Part shown: piece after piece, positions 41,888-50,704 of the stretch
Numbering within the stretch: the first letter of the stretch is position 1
Layout of the letters: each line of letters begins with the position of its first letter
Source: Motilimonas cestriensis
Lineage (GTDB): Bacteria; Pseudomonadota; Gammaproteobacteria; Enterobacterales; CBDFNC01
Length of the DNA: 64,000 nucleotides
Reading direction: 5' to 3'
Assembly: GCF_021295315.1 (NCBI RefSeq)
Contig: NZ_JAIMJA010000019.1
Location: 1-64,000, forward strand
The notes under the pieces: model-generated
What the model was told of the DNA's origin: nothing
The model's database searches: none
What the model saw: the letters and a program-made list of their open reading frames with translations, nothing else
Position numbers and translations under genes: made by a program

Positions 41888-42634
41888 ATGTCATCGACAC
41901 TACAAGGAAAAACCATATTAATCACTGGCGCAACCGCAGGCATTGGCTTTGCAACGGCGCAATCGTTACTGCAAAAAGGTGCGCGATTAGTGATCACTGG
42001 TCGCAATCAAGAACGCTTAAATCAAGCCGTCAGAAAGTTGGGCGAGAGGGTGATACCCGTATTGTGCGACAGTGCTAATGTTGCGCAAATCCAACAAATG
42101 GCAACTCAGTTACAGCGCGATAACATCAAGCTTGATGGGCTAATTTTAAACGCCGGCGTTTTCTATCCGGTGGCCTTTGAGCAAATGAGCTTAGATAACT
42201 TAAACACCACCATGGCGGTGAACTTTAATGGCCCTGCGTTAACTTTGCAGGCGTTGCTACCTTGTTTGAATAACCCCTCTAGCGTGGTCTTTATTTCCAG
42301 TGTTGCGGTGCTCAAAGCCTTTGCTACCGCGGGCGTTTATAGTGCCAGCAAAGCTGCTTTTGAAGGGTTGGCAAGGGTGCTTAATTTAGAGCTCGCTGAG
42401 CGCGGTATTCGCATTAATTCGATTCGCCCAGGCGTAACGGCAACGGAAATCCAAGCTAAAGCAGGCATGGATCAAGACGCTATTAGTGGATTTTTTGAAT
42501 CGTTGAGTAGCACGCCCGTGGGCAGGGTGTTAACGCCAGAGGATTTAGTGCCTGCTATTAACTATTTAATTTCCGATGCGAGTATTGGCTTACGCAATGC
42601 GTATATCGACATTGATGGTGGTTTTGGTCTTTAG
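41888..42634 (+). CDS. Short-chain dehydrogenase/reductase
   Basis: 248 residues. Cofactor motif TGATAGIG near residue 13, NAG near 89, the catalytic YSASK near 156 and the serine in ISSVAV, ending IDIDGGFGL. A FabG-like SDR of unknown substrate. Shine-Dalgarno site AGGAG upstream. Divergent from the LysR gene at 40837-41781, its likely regulator. A terminator follows. Confidence 0.92.
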   Translation: MSSTLQGKTILITGATAGIGFATAQSLLQKGARLVITGRNQERLNQAVRKLGERVIPVLCDSANVAQIQQMATQLQRDNIKLDGLILNAGVFYPVAFEQMSLDNLNTTMAVNFNGPALTLQALLPCLNNPSSVVFISSVAVLKAFATAGVYSASKAAFEGLARVLNLELAERGIRINSIRPGVTATEIQAKAGMDQDAISGFFESLSSTPVGRVLTPEDLVPAINYLISDASIGLRNAYIDIDGGFGL

Positions 42635-42671
42635 TCCGAGCCCTAAGGAAGAGTACCCTTTATCAAAGTGT

Positions 42672-42702
42672 AAAAGCATCAGGTTAAGCTTGGTGCTTTT
42701 TT
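42672..42702 (+). terminator. Rho-independent terminator after SDR
   Basis: The stem AAAAGCATCAGG / CTTGGTGCTTTT is followed by a six-T run (42697-42702), the classical form, 38 bases after the SDR stop. It also lies just before the convergent DUF3108 gene end. Confidence 0.8.
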
Positions 42703-42704
42703 CG

Positions 42705-43439
42705 TTAACCCAAAAAGGTGCTCACGGGCTTGCAGGTACTGTGATAACTCTCCAGTTGGATCAAGCCTTGTAAAATAAAGCCGTGGTAACGAGCTTGAGC
42801 AAGTTGATGATCAAGGCTCGGCGCAAAATAGTAAGTTATGTCCTCAGCGCCTGTTTGCTCTACCGGAATAAGCTGTAACTCACCCCAAGGCGCAAGCTGA
42901 GTGGTGATAGGGGCCTTAACTTGGTATTGATAAGGCTCGATGCCGTCGGAAGCTTGGCGAATTAAGCTAAACTCCTGTTGCCCCTGTAGCACCAGCTCGC
43001 GGATTTGAATGGCTAAGGTGTCAACATCGCGCAGTGGGATTTGCGTTGAGTGGTAGCTTGTTGTTTTGCCATCCAGCTCAACTAGAGAGTCGAGGCCGTT
43101 ATTGCTAAATGAAGCGCGCATGTTTCGCGATCTAAACCCCGACACCTGTTGCTGAAATTGCGTGGTGAGCCATGCTTTTTCAGTGTTAGACCAAGTCAGT
43201 TCGGCGCGCTGTTGATACTGAGTGGCAATCCCTAAAATAGCGGCGTGACTGTTTGAGGTGATCACCGCTGACTGACCCTGCCAAGCTTCCACTCTGGTCA
43301 TGGTTCCAGTATGTAAACCGCCAAGGTAAACAGAATAGCTAGCCGCACGACTGCACTGTTCGCCGCGATTACTGGCTGACACGGGATCGCTCGCCATTAG
43401 GCACGCTAGCAATAACATGGGGAGATGCATCCAGCGCAT
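42705..43439 (-). CDS. DUF3108-domain periplasmic protein
   Basis: About 244 residues from the ATG at 43439 (AAAGG upstream); ATGs at 43466 and further upstream overlap the preceding gene. Signal peptide MRWMHLPMLLLACLMASDPV SA. The rest is a beta-rich DUF3108-type domain (YSVYLGGLHTGTMTRVEAWQ, then PLRDVDTLAIQIRELVLQGQ) found in periplasmic proteins of unknown role. It follows an outer-membrane beta-barrel gene by overlapping reading, so the two are likely a functional pair. Confidence 0.75.
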   Translation of the reverse strand: MRWMHLPMLLLACLMASDPVSASNRGEQCSRAASYSVYLGGLHTGTMTRVEAWQGQSAVITSNSHAAILGIATQYQQRAELTWSNTEKAWLTTQFQQQVSGFRSRNMRASFSNNGLDSLVELDGKTTSYHSTQIPLRDVDTLAIQIRELVLQGQQEFSLIRQASDGIEPYQYQVKAPITTQLAPWGELQLIPVEQTGAEDITYYFAPSLDHQLAQARYHGFILQGLIQLESYHSTCKPVSTFLG

Positions 43440-43452
43440 CTCAGTACAGCCT

Positions 43453-44604
43453 TTAAAATACTTCATTAACATTGAGATAGAAGTTAGTGTCATTTTTGCC
43501 AACACCTACGTCAAAGCGTAAATTGATCTGGTCTTTAAGATTAAAACGAAAGCCGGTGCCAAAAGAGGTGAGTACGTCATCATTGAGTTTGCTAACGTGA
43601 GAGGCAACACTGCCCGCCGCGCCCCAAAATACCATGCCAAAGCGTTGGTAAATGGGTAAGCGGTATTCAACCTGTCCCATCATCATTTGCTCATCACGAT
43701 AGCGACCCTTGATATAGCCACGCATGGCATTTGAACCGCCTAAATCCGGCAATAAATTCCATGGCACATCGCCATCGGTAAAATGCCCTTGTAGTTGCCA
43801 AGCGATCAAGCCCGGTGCTGACGGCAGGTCAATATAGTTGGCTAATTCAACGTCATAAGTTGAAAACGAAGCATATTCATCATTATGATAAAGTCCCGCG
43901 TCAATCTGAAATAGCCAGCCTTTGCTGGCGTTTAAGCGGTAATCTCTTGAATCGTAAATACTGCTGAGCACCGCGCCCGCACTCACATTGCTAGGTAATA
44001 CGCCCTCGGCATCCACCTTGGTACCTGTTTCGACAAATTCTAACTTGTCTGCGCTGGCGTAAAGCAAGTCAGCCCCGACGCCAAGAAAGTAATTATCAGC
44101 AAACTCGGTCATCCAACGTGGCTTAAAGCGCAACAGCTGTTCATCAAATTCATGCTTGTTAGTATCAATATCGCCATTAAGGATGCCGCGTCCATAATAG
44201 ACGGCGGCTTCATTATGTAGTTCTAATTCCAGCAACAGCCGCTGCCTGCCTTGATTTAAAAAGGTCATGCTTTCTACTTCAACGCCGTAAGATTTATTGG
44301 CAGAAGCAAAAGAGTTAATGACTAAAGAAGAAGGCTGCTCTTGCTTGGCCGCACCGTCAGCCTTATACAAACCAACCACCAATAATCCGACACCAAATTT
44401 TTTCTCTGGCGTGTAATAAGCGGTGGGCAAATAACTCATATCGATGGTTTTACTGTCGTCAAACCCTCCGTCAGCACCAAATACCGATAATGTATTGTCA
44501 ATCCACGTTGGCTCCATGTCTGCTGGTGTATCAAATAAAGGCTCAACAACGGCATGCGCGCTATTGGCGCACAGCAACAGGGATAACAATACTTTTCGGG
44601 TCAT
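43453..44604 (-). CDS. BamA/TamA-like (D15) outer-membrane beta-barrel protein
   Basis: 383 residues, signal peptide to about residue 18. The whole mature part is a barrel of alternating strands with the D15-type GGSNAMRGYIKGRYRDEQMM block, where RGY resembles the conserved (V/I)RGF loop motif, ending with the beta signal NFYLNVNEVF (C-terminal Phe). No POTRA domains are present, so it is a bare barrel, shorter than BamA. It probably acts as a porin or secretion partner with the DUF3108 protein encoded just downstream. Confidence 0.85.
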   Translation of the reverse strand: MTRKVLLSLLLCANSAHAVVEPLFDTPADMEPTWIDNTLSVFGADGGFDDSKTIDMSYLPTAYYTPEKKFGVGLLVVGLYKADGAAKQEQPSSLVINSFASANKSYGVEVESMTFLNQGRQRLLLELELHNEAAVYYGRGILNGDIDTNKHEFDEQLLRFKPRWMTEFADNYFLGVGADLLYASADKLEFVETGTKVDAEGVLPSNVSAGAVLSSIYDSRDYRLNASKGWLFQIDAGLYHNDEYASFSTYDVELANYIDLPSAPGLIAWQLQGHFTDGDVPWNLLPDLGGSNAMRGYIKGRYRDEQMMMGQVEYRLPIYQRFGMVFWGAAGSVASHVSKLNDDVLTSFGTGFRFNLKDQINLRFDVGVGKNDTNFYLNVNEVF

Positions 44605-44756
44605 AACGGCTCGGTTCGGGTAAGGGGAATTATTTGGTGGATTTTTATAACATACTTTAACGCATCATTAGGTGTGGATTATTGCATCCTTATGTTTTAT
44701 TTTTATGATTATTTGAACTTACCTTGATGCCAATTGGGGCTGATAAAGGACTATTT

Positions 44757-45032
44757 ATGCCTTCTTTCCAATTTTTTAAGCGCTATGACAGCGGCTCATT
44801 AACTTATCTAGATGTTGATTCAGCGACCTTTGCGGATGAAAAAACGCAGCTACTTGAGCAAGGCTTTGAAGTGGCTAATAATTATTATATTCAAGCTGCC
44901 ACTGCTGAAGAAGCCTTGACACTAGCTGCCCAGCCACAATTAGAAGCGCTGGATAGCTATGGCGCTTTAACCCAGTCAATGATTGGTGTGTATGAATTAG
45001 CCAAAGAGCAAATAAAGAAAGTGCGCAGTTAA
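44757..45032 (+). CDS. Small hypothetical protein
   Basis: 91 residues from the ATG at 44757 (AAAGGA upstream). Sequence pattern SFQFFKRYDSGSLTYLDVDS ... GFEVANNYYIQAATAEEALT LAAQPQLEALDSYG; no membrane or signal segment. The family is not recognised. It starts a run of small genes (44.7-46.9 kb) on the plus strand. Confidence 0.6.
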   Translation: MPSFQFFKRYDSGSLTYLDVDSATFADEKTQLLEQGFEVANNYYIQAATAEEALTLAAQPQLEALDSYGALTQSMIGVYELAKEQIKKVRS

Positions 45033-45052
45033 ATCGACTAACTTTGTCAGTG

Positions 45053-45424
45053 ATGAAAATATGCCCATCATGTGGTAACAGCGGAGTCGCTAGCTGGCGT
45101 TTAATCTGTGCTGCGGTCGGCATCACTTGTTTCTCAAGCTGCGCTAGCTGTGGCTACCATTATGCTGTCAGCAAGTTATGGCAGTTGGGCGTTGTATTGA
45201 TAGCGCTTGTTAGTTTTATATTGTCTGTGACGTTCAGCGTTGTTCATCAAGGCTTTTCCCCCTACCTGATAGGCGTGTTAGCCGTGGCATTATTCTTAAT
45301 TATGCTGATGAGGTTTGCTGAACCCGTTGCCGCCTCGCCGCAAAAAATAAAAAGTCCTTGGGTCTTTTTATTTTTTACTTTGTCGATGTTGGTGCTGTTT
45401 TCATTATTGCAGCTGGCGCGCTAA
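45053..45424 (+). CDS. Zinc-ribbon membrane protein
   Basis: 123 residues. N-terminal zinc-ribbon-like cysteines (CPSCGNSG and CASCGYHY), followed by three hydrophobic helices. Such 'CPxCG' membrane proteins are common and uncharacterised. The start ATG is the most likely of several; Shine-Dalgarno is weak. Confidence 0.65.
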   Translation: MKICPSCGNSGVASWRLICAAVGITCFSSCASCGYHYAVSKLWQLGVVLIALVSFILSVTFSVVHQGFSPYLIGVLAVALFLIMLMRFAEPVAASPQKIKSPWVFLFFTLSMLVLFSLLQLAR

Positions 45425-45468
45425 GTATCAGAACTGCTGACCGATGCAATATCATCAAGGAACCGCGT

Positions 45469-45840
45469 GTGGCGATTTCATCAAAGTTTAAGAATATTTT
45501 GAATAAGTCGAAGGCCTTTTTCACCAAAGCAGCTTTAATTATATTAAAAGTAATATTTGCCATAGTACTGGTTCAGGTTTTACTGGTAGGTGTAGTATTT
45601 GGTATCAATCATTATTACCGCACGCCCTTGCAACAGTTTTGCTCGGAAGTTGAGTTAAATAAGCCTGTTAGTGATGTGATAACGCTGGCCGAAGGGCACT
45701 CGTTTTTTATTTTGGATATGCGTGACAAATACGACAGGGTGGGCATATTGAATCATCGGGCGCATTATTTTCGCTACGAATGTGCGATCACTGTGGTGAA
45801 TGATGTTGTGACCGAAACTAAGATGGTAATCGCAGATTAA
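45469..45840 (+). CDS. Small single-pass membrane protein
   Basis: About 123 residues from a GTG at 45469 with AAGGA seven bases upstream. One membrane helix (about 20-45, ALIILKVIFAIVLVQVLLVG VVFG), then a periplasmic domain with two cysteines (QQFCSEVEL and FRYECAITV). The upstream longer reading overlapping the previous gene is less likely. The family is not recognised. Confidence 0.6.
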   Translation: MAISSKFKNILNKSKAFFTKAALIILKVIFAIVLVQVLLVGVVFGINHYYRTPLQQFCSEVELNKPVSDVITLAEGHSFFILDMRDKYDRVGILNHRAHYFRYECAITVVNDVVTETKMVIAD

Positions 45841-45857
45841 CCCAAGGGATTAAGGTA

Positions 45858-46274
45858 ATGATTGCAGTAAACGGACGTTTTAATATTTACAATCAAGTGG
45901 ATAAGGTTGATTTAGCGAGAGTAAAAGCCTTACTCGGTTTATCCTATTGGGCGGCGCAGCGAAGCTTAGAAGACATCGCCACTTCAGTGCAACACTCGCA
46001 ATGTTTTTCCCTTTATGATCAGCAGCTCCAAATCGGTTTTGCCCGAATTGTCACCGATTATGTGTCGTTTGCGTACTTAGCCGATGTCATCATTGACCCT
46101 GAATATCGCGGCCAAGGGCTGGGTAAATGGTTAGTCGAAACCGTGGTCAGCGATCCGCGTTGGCAAGGTAAGCTACTGCTGTTAGCCACCGATGACGCGC
46201 ATGGTCTCTATCAACGTCATGGCTTTGCCGAAAGTAGCAAACTGATGGGCATGGGTATCAGAGAGCAAAGATAA
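45858..46274 (+). CDS. GNAT-family N-acetyltransferase
   Basis: 138 residues. Acetyl-CoA binding motif A is YRGQGLGKWLVETVV near residue 81, followed by LLATDDAHGLYQRHGFAESS. It acetylates an amine from acetyl-CoA; the substrate is unknown. Related small proteins are often encoded alone. Confidence 0.88.
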   Translation: MIAVNGRFNIYNQVDKVDLARVKALLGLSYWAAQRSLEDIATSVQHSQCFSLYDQQLQIGFARIVTDYVSFAYLADVIIDPEYRGQGLGKWLVETVVSDPRWQGKLLLLATDDAHGLYQRHGFAESSKLMGMGIREQR

Positions 46275-46373
46275 TGCAGCCGATTGATGATGGCTTGGTA
46301 AGCGCGGCAGAAACAGCCTTTTTAGGTAGCTACCTCGTATGTAACGTGCGAGTTTAAAAGTATGTGATTGTTA

Positions 46374-46703
46374 ATGAATAGAATTCATAGTAAAGATTTA
46401 TTTAGGCGATTAAAGTTTAGGTATCGATTGTTAACACGATTTGTAGCGCTTTCTGCGTTGATGCCATCTGTTGGAGTAATGTTTTTCTTTATACCTTTCT
46501 TTGAATCTATAGAGGAAAATTATTCAAGAAGTATTGTTGGGCTCGTTGCTATTACCTGTATTTTGCCTATGTGTGTCTGCAATTTCGTAGCAGTATTTTA
46601 TGGGTATCGATTTATCCTTAAGAAGAGAATCGGAATCACTAACGAGCAATATAAGCTTTTGGCATGGTGCAAGTGGTATCCAGCATCGTGGCTCAAACGT
46701 TAG
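46374..46703 (+). CDS. Small membrane protein
   Basis: 109 residues from the ATG at 46374. Two or three hydrophobic helices (FVALSALMPSVGVMFFFIPF, then IVGLVAITCILPMCVCNFVA) with a basic N-terminus. The family is not recognised. The stop TAG lies within GTTAGGT, similar to the end of a cassette recombination site. Confidence 0.5.
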   Translation: MNRIHSKDLFRRLKFRYRLLTRFVALSALMPSVGVMFFFIPFFESIEENYSRSIVGLVAITCILPMCVCNFVAVFYGYRFILKKRIGITNEQYKLLAWCKWYPASWLKR

Positions 46704-46747
46704 GTGTTGTCGGTGATTTTGTTGTCTACGTTGCAAATGCATGCGAG

Positions 46748-46882
46748 ATGCAAAATGGCAATGAAGTAGAGTTTGAAGAGGTGTATGAGACAATAAAGTG
46801 TTTCCTATATCGTGATTTTGATATCCCTAGCAATGAAATAAATCTGAAATCTCGTTTTGTCGATGACCTAGGAATGGGGTAG
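46748..46882 (+). pseudogene. Truncated acyl-carrier-protein-like/DUF1493 fragment
   Basis: 45 codons: VYETIKCFLYRDFDIPSNEI followed by NLKSRFVDDLGMG and a stop. The DDLGM ending is where ACP-like or DUF1493 proteins continue into their serine-bearing helix, so only the first half remains. No clear Shine-Dalgarno site. Confidence 0.5.
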
Positions 46883-46930
46883 TAATGAAAAAACGGGCTA
46901 TCATTAAATGATCGTTAGATTGAGCAAAAC

Positions 46931-47446
46931 ATGACCATATCATTTGTAACGCCAAGGTTAACCGTAGTTGAAGTGGAAGCCGACATTTCCTTGTCTGAGC
47001 GCTCGCAATTACTTGCTTGCGTGCCAACGATCCTGACGCCTGCGGTGGTTGCTGCGTTACCGGCTGATTTTCATGATGTGAATACACCCGCTGCGGCCGA
47101 AGTTTGGCTGGATAGTATGTTGTCGCAAAGCCGCTTACTACTAGTAAAATCCGCCAGTAATGATGTTATTGGCTTCTTATTTGTTTATGTCACACAGGGA
47201 AACTTTGCCCATATCGGTTATTTATTGGCGCAAGCTTATTGGGGTAAGGGGTTAGCAACTGAGCTGTTGTATGGGTTCATGGCTGATGTTGGCAATACAC
47301 AACCTTGGCAAAAGCTAGTAGCGGGCGTTGACCAAACCAATATTGCATCCGCTAAGCTCCTTAAGAAGTTAGGTTTTGTTGAACAAATGCCCGATGAAAG
47401 TAGTGTGGCTATGTTTGAGTATATTTTGCCCCAAACACAAGTTTGA
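46931..47446 (+). CDS. GNAT-family N-acetyltransferase (RimJ-like)
   Basis: 171 residues. The motif AYWGKGLATELLYGFMADV and the C-terminal block NIASAKLLKKLGFVEQ are typical of RimJ/RimL-type or related GNAT acetyltransferases. The substrate is unknown. A GTTAGAT motif lies just upstream of the start. Confidence 0.85.
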   Translation: MTISFVTPRLTVVEVEADISLSERSQLLACVPTILTPAVVAALPADFHDVNTPAAAEVWLDSMLSQSRLLLVKSASNDVIGFLFVYVTQGNFAHIGYLLAQAYWGKGLATELLYGFMADVGNTQPWQKLVAGVDQTNIASAKLLKKLGFVEQMPDESSVAMFEYILPQTQV

Positions 47447-47501
47447 AGCAGCTACCAAAGCTAGAGAGTGTAAAACGGAACTGTCACTATTTACCTGGCG
47501 C

Positions 47502-48401
47502 TCAAATGTCCTCATCCTGATACGGATGCCCTTCAAACCAAGCCTCTAAAAACTCAATGAAATACTTAACCTTAGGCGGTGTGTACTGACGCACAGGGTA
47601 GAGGGCAAATAAGGTCATAATGGGTTTAGTTGCATCGTCTAGTATTTCTACCACTTCTCCTGCTTGTAGGGCGCGGTGGCAGATAAACCGAGGAATATAG
47701 CCTATTCCTAGCCCTTGCTTGATCATTTCCAGTAAGAACACTGAGCTATTAGCTTTGAGCGGACCCGCTATGGGCACGGGGTCTACGCCAACTGGCCAAA
47801 GGTTTTTATGACGAAAATAACTGTATTCAAAACAGTGATGTTGCTGTAAATCTTGCGGTGTTTGGATGGTAGGGTGAGTGGCTAAATATTCAGGTGAGGC
47901 ACAAATACTATAGCTAAACTTGGTGATTTTTTTGCCGACATAGGCTGAGTCAAACTCACGACTAGCGACCCTAAGGCCAAGGTCAAAGTTATGCTCAAGT
48001 AAATCTTGTGCCATATCGCTCAGCTCAACGTCTAGCTCAATTTGTGGATATTGTTTCATAAATGCCGCCAGTGCGGGTGCGAGCACGGTTGAGCCTAGCG
48101 CCATCGGCACGTTAATACGCAATCGTCCCTTCGCCGAGTGCTGTGACGCTTGTAGCTGTACTTCGGTGTCTTCAAGGCGTTTTAAAATTTCGCGGCAGCT
48201 GACTAGATAGTCTTCTCCCAACTCCGTCATTTGCAGGCGACGGGTTGATCTTTGTAATAAACGAACCCCTAAATTGTCTTCTAACTGGCTGATTTGTTTG
48301 CTTATCATTGATTTACTTGTACCAAGCTGCTCGGCCACGCGGGAAAAGCTACCTAGCTCAACCACGCGAACATAAAGCTGCATTGCTTTTAACTTGTCCA
48401 T
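47502..48401 (-). CDS. LysR-family regulator
   Basis: 299 residues. Helix-turn-helix SFSRVAEQLGTSKSMISKQI SQLEDNLG; effector domain follows. Divergent from a three-gene operon for a glutathione transferase, a SnoaL-like protein and a tautomerase, which it likely regulates. Confidence 0.93.
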   Translation of the reverse strand: MDKLKAMQLYVRVVELGSFSRVAEQLGTSKSMISKQISQLEDNLGVRLLQRSTRRLQMTELGEDYLVSCREILKRLEDTEVQLQASQHSAKGRLRINVPMALGSTVLAPALAAFMKQYPQIELDVELSDMAQDLLEHNFDLGLRVASREFDSAYVGKKITKFSYSICASPEYLATHPTIQTPQDLQQHHCFEYSYFRHKNLWPVGVDPVPIAGPLKANSSVFLLEMIKQGLGIGYIPRFICHRALQAGEVVEILDDATKPIMTLFALYPVRQYTPPKVKYFIEFLEAWFEGHPYQDEDI

Positions 48402-48409
48402 TGTTATTG

Positions 48410-48424
48410 TTTCCGTAAGGGAAA
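48410..48424. promoter_or_regulatory. Putative LysR operator (48.4 kb)
   Basis: TTTCC-GTAAG-GGAAA, an exact 15-bp dyad, nine bases upstream of the LysR start and about 90 bases before the GST operon. Confidence 0.5.
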
Positions 48425-48512
48425 AAGACTTTGCTAATTGTGACTATATATCAGTTCAATAGCGGGGTTTATAGTGTACTCAAATCAACCACACCACAAA
48501 CAGAGGTTAAAC

Positions 48513-49115
48513 ATGTACACACTATATTTCTCACCTGGCGCTTGTTCGCTGGCTACTCAAGTTATTTTACGCGAACTAAATCTGCCTTTCACCTTGGTTA
48601 ATCGCAACAATGTAGAGGATTTTCAGGCTATTAACCCCGTTGGCGCGGTGCCTGCTCTAGGCCATCGCGACCAGGTGATCACCGAGGGTGCGGCGATTAT
48701 TTTACATTTGCTGCAAAATCATCCGAATGACTTGTTACCACAAAGTGCAGTTGAAAAAGAAGCAGCCATTCAGCAGCTATTATTTGCCAACGCAACAGTA
48801 CATCCTGCTTATAGCAAGTTGTTTTTTATTGCTTCGGCACTACCTGAGGGCGAGGCACAAACCACTGCACTACAGGCCGCAGCGGTTGGGATTAATAAAC
48901 TATGGGTTCATATTGAGCACATTTTGCAACAGCAGCCTTATCTTGCTGGTGAGCGCCTGACGCCTGCGGACATACTATTGAGTGTGTACGAAACTTGGGG
49001 CCAATATTTTAATGTTGATATTCAACTAGGGCCAAAAACTCAAGCCTTGCTGCAGCAAATTCGTCAACGTGACAGCTATGTTGCTGCAGTTGCCGCTGAG
49101 CAACAGGTGGCTTAA
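48513..49115 (+). CDS. Glutathione S-transferase
   Basis: 201 residues from the ATG at 48513 with AGAGG upstream. Thioredoxin-like N-terminal domain (LYFSPGACSLATQVILRELN, NPVGAVPAL, EGAAIILHLL) and an all-helical C-terminal domain, beta-class-like with the CysSer region of bacterial GSTs. It conjugates glutathione to electrophiles. First of three likely co-transcribed genes. Confidence 0.92.
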   Translation: MYTLYFSPGACSLATQVILRELNLPFTLVNRNNVEDFQAINPVGAVPALGHRDQVITEGAAIILHLLQNHPNDLLPQSAVEKEAAIQQLLFANATVHPAYSKLFFIASALPEGEAQTTALQAAAVGINKLWVHIEHILQQQPYLAGERLTPADILLSVYETWGQYFNVDIQLGPKTQALLQQIRQRDSYVAAVAAEQQVA

Positions 49116-49117
49116 TC

Positions 49118-49498
49118 ATGGCTGAAGCTGCGTCGGATCTAGCCATTATTGAATCTATGATTGGTAGTTATTTTAAAGGGTTACATAGCGCCGATACCAA
49201 GTTGTTAGACAGCTTGTTTGATGACAACGTCAGCCTGTATGCCCCTGGGATCCGCCGCACTAAGGCGCAGTGGCTCGAGTTGGTCGCTAATCGTCCAGTG
49301 CCGCAGGCCCTTGGTCATCCATATCGCTATCAAATCTTGTCAATTGAGCTTTGCGGTGAGCAGGCATTCGCTAAGTTAAGCTGCCCATTGCTCGGTGAAC
49401 AATACATAGATTTTTTAGGTTTTTTACATGAGCAAGGGCAGTGGACTATTGTTTCCAAACAGTATGCCAACAACCCATTTTTACAATTAAAACAATAA
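49118..49498 (+). CDS. SnoaL-like (NTF2-fold) protein
   Basis: 126 residues, NTF2-like fold pattern (IIESMIGSYFKGLHSADTKL LDSLFDDNVSLYAPG). Such proteins act as isomerases, dehydratases or ligand-binders; the role here is unknown. Starts two bases after the GST stop. Confidence 0.8.
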   Translation: MAEAASDLAIIESMIGSYFKGLHSADTKLLDSLFDDNVSLYAPGIRRTKAQWLELVANRPVPQALGHPYRYQILSIELCGEQAFAKLSCPLLGEQYIDFLGFLHEQGQWTIVSKQYANNPFLQLKQ

Positions 49499-49507
49499 GG
49501 AAAGGTT

Positions 49508-49723
49508 ATGCCATATGTGAACATCAAGATTACCAATGAAGGTGTAAGTACGGCGCAAAAGCAGCAGCTAATTGCGGGTACCACCGAGCTGCTGGTAAAG
49601 GTGTTAAATAAAGATCCCGCCACTACCTTTGTACTAATCGAAGAAGTGAATACCGATAACTGGGGAGTTGGTTATGACTCTGTAACCACATTGCGCCAGC
49701 AGAAACAAAACACTAAATCCTAA
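49508..49723 (+). CDS. 4-oxalocrotonate tautomerase-family protein
   Basis: 71 residues. N-terminal Pro after the initiator Met (MPYVNIKITNEG), which becomes the catalytic base after Met removal, and the typical TTELLVKVLNKDPATTFVLI block. It may isomerise an unsaturated keto acid or act on a detoxification intermediate with the GST. Nine bases after the SnoaL-like gene. Confidence 0.85.
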   Translation: MPYVNIKITNEGVSTAQKQQLIAGTTELLVKVLNKDPATTFVLIEEVNTDNWGVGYDSVTTLRQQKQNTKS

Positions 49724-49951
49724 CGCTAAGGTGCTGGTTAGGTCATATTTGCAGCGGTTAGATTGTGTATAAACGACCTTCGGTTATAGTGACCTAGCTA
49801 AACAAATAATCAACGGTGACCCTAAACTAGGGTCATTTCATGTTTGGCTATCTCATTGCACTAGTACCAGCTACGCCTTTTTTCACTGTAAGCGCCTTGT
49901 TCAAGATATAAAAAAGCTGCAAAAGCCGATAAGTTAAAAGGGTGAGCCCCG
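49724..49951. other. Intergenic stretch with CCTAAC/GTTAGG dyad
   Basis: A CCTAAC-N12-GTTAGG dyad lies at about 49721-49744, followed by a GACCCTA-AAC-TAGGGTC hairpin at about 49818-49834. No gene is seen. Confidence 0.35.
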
Positions 49952-50044
49952 ATGGTCAAAATGCCCTTCTCCAAAAAAAGTAGTACTAAATCTCCCAACA
50001 AACCGCTAAATCAGCATAATCCTCATCCAGTAGAAAAAGACTAA
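49952..50044 (+). CDS. Possible 30-residue small protein
   Basis: ATG GTC AAA ATG reading encodes 30 residues (MVKMPFSKKSSTKSPNKPLN, then QHNPHPVEKD) with AGGGTGAG before it. Basic and Pro/Asn-rich, ending acidic. No family is recognisable; it may be non-coding. Confidence 0.3.
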   Translation: MVKMPFSKKSSTKSPNKPLNQHNPHPVEKD

Positions 50045-50175
50045 ACGATTGAATCAAAATAGGAACTCGGCTATGGTTTTGTGTGTCAATAAAATGTTAA
50101 AAATAAGTGAGCGTTAGGTTCACCTATGTGATTTGGCAAGTTTGGCACGAACAAATGTAACTTAATGGAATACAA

Positions 50176-50553
50176 ATGAATAAATTGAGTAATGATTATT
50201 TAACTGAATGTAAGAAAGCGCTAGATGCAGAGCAAGCTCATAGCTTGTCAACTACCAATAACTGGGCGCATGTGAATAGGGAGCTTGTCCACCAAGATTG
50301 GGATGTTCTGTATAAAAAATTAGCAAAATACGCAGATGAAACAGCTGTTGATAACGTAAATGTTCAGGCACTAATGAAAGAACACTATGAAATAGCATGT
50401 AGATTTTATACCCCTTCTAAAGAAGCATACATAGGTATGGGGATATTTTATAAAGAAAATGAAGACATGAAAAAATTTCACAATTCGTATCATCCAGACA
50501 TGGTTGATTATTTGGGCGATGCAATTGTTCATTACGCGGACAATAATTTATAA
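50176..50553 (+). CDS. Stand-alone TipAS antibiotic-recognition-like domain protein
   Basis: 125 residues. The pattern (W...L...Y.......G.......Y..........F...Y.P.M..YL.DAI..Y) matches the TipAS domain, ending FHNSYHPDMVDYLGDAIVHY. TipAS domains bind thiopeptides or act as ligand modules, usually behind a MerR domain; no DNA-binding domain is present here. GCGTTAGGT lies about 60 bases upstream of the start. Confidence 0.65.
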   Translation: MNKLSNDYLTECKKALDAEQAHSLSTTNNWAHVNRELVHQDWDVLYKKLAKYADETAVDNVNVQALMKEHYEIACRFYTPSKEAYIGMGIFYKENEDMKKFHNSYHPDMVDYLGDAIVHYADNNL

Positions 50554-50704
50554 AATCTTATAGTAGATAGGTATAGATTAGGTTTGCGGCGCACCTGATT
50601 TAGGCGCTAATAACGCTATCGTGATGTTATTGGATTATGACAATAGTTTATTGAAAACGTCATTGGGTAAACTAACTTGAATGACACTGGGAGTGGTAAC
50701 CAAG

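Noticed and set aside
46664-46747. Extended N-terminus of the ACP-like fragment (MVQVVSSIVAQTL...)
   Set aside because: Overlaps the end of the previous gene and has no ribosome site; the internal ATG at 46748 fits the family start better.
49721-50120. attC site spanning CCTAAC to GTTAGG at 49.7-50.1 kb
   Set aside because: The distance of about 390 bases is far longer than any attC, and the inner dyad CCTAAC/GTTAGG at 49721-49744 is too short.
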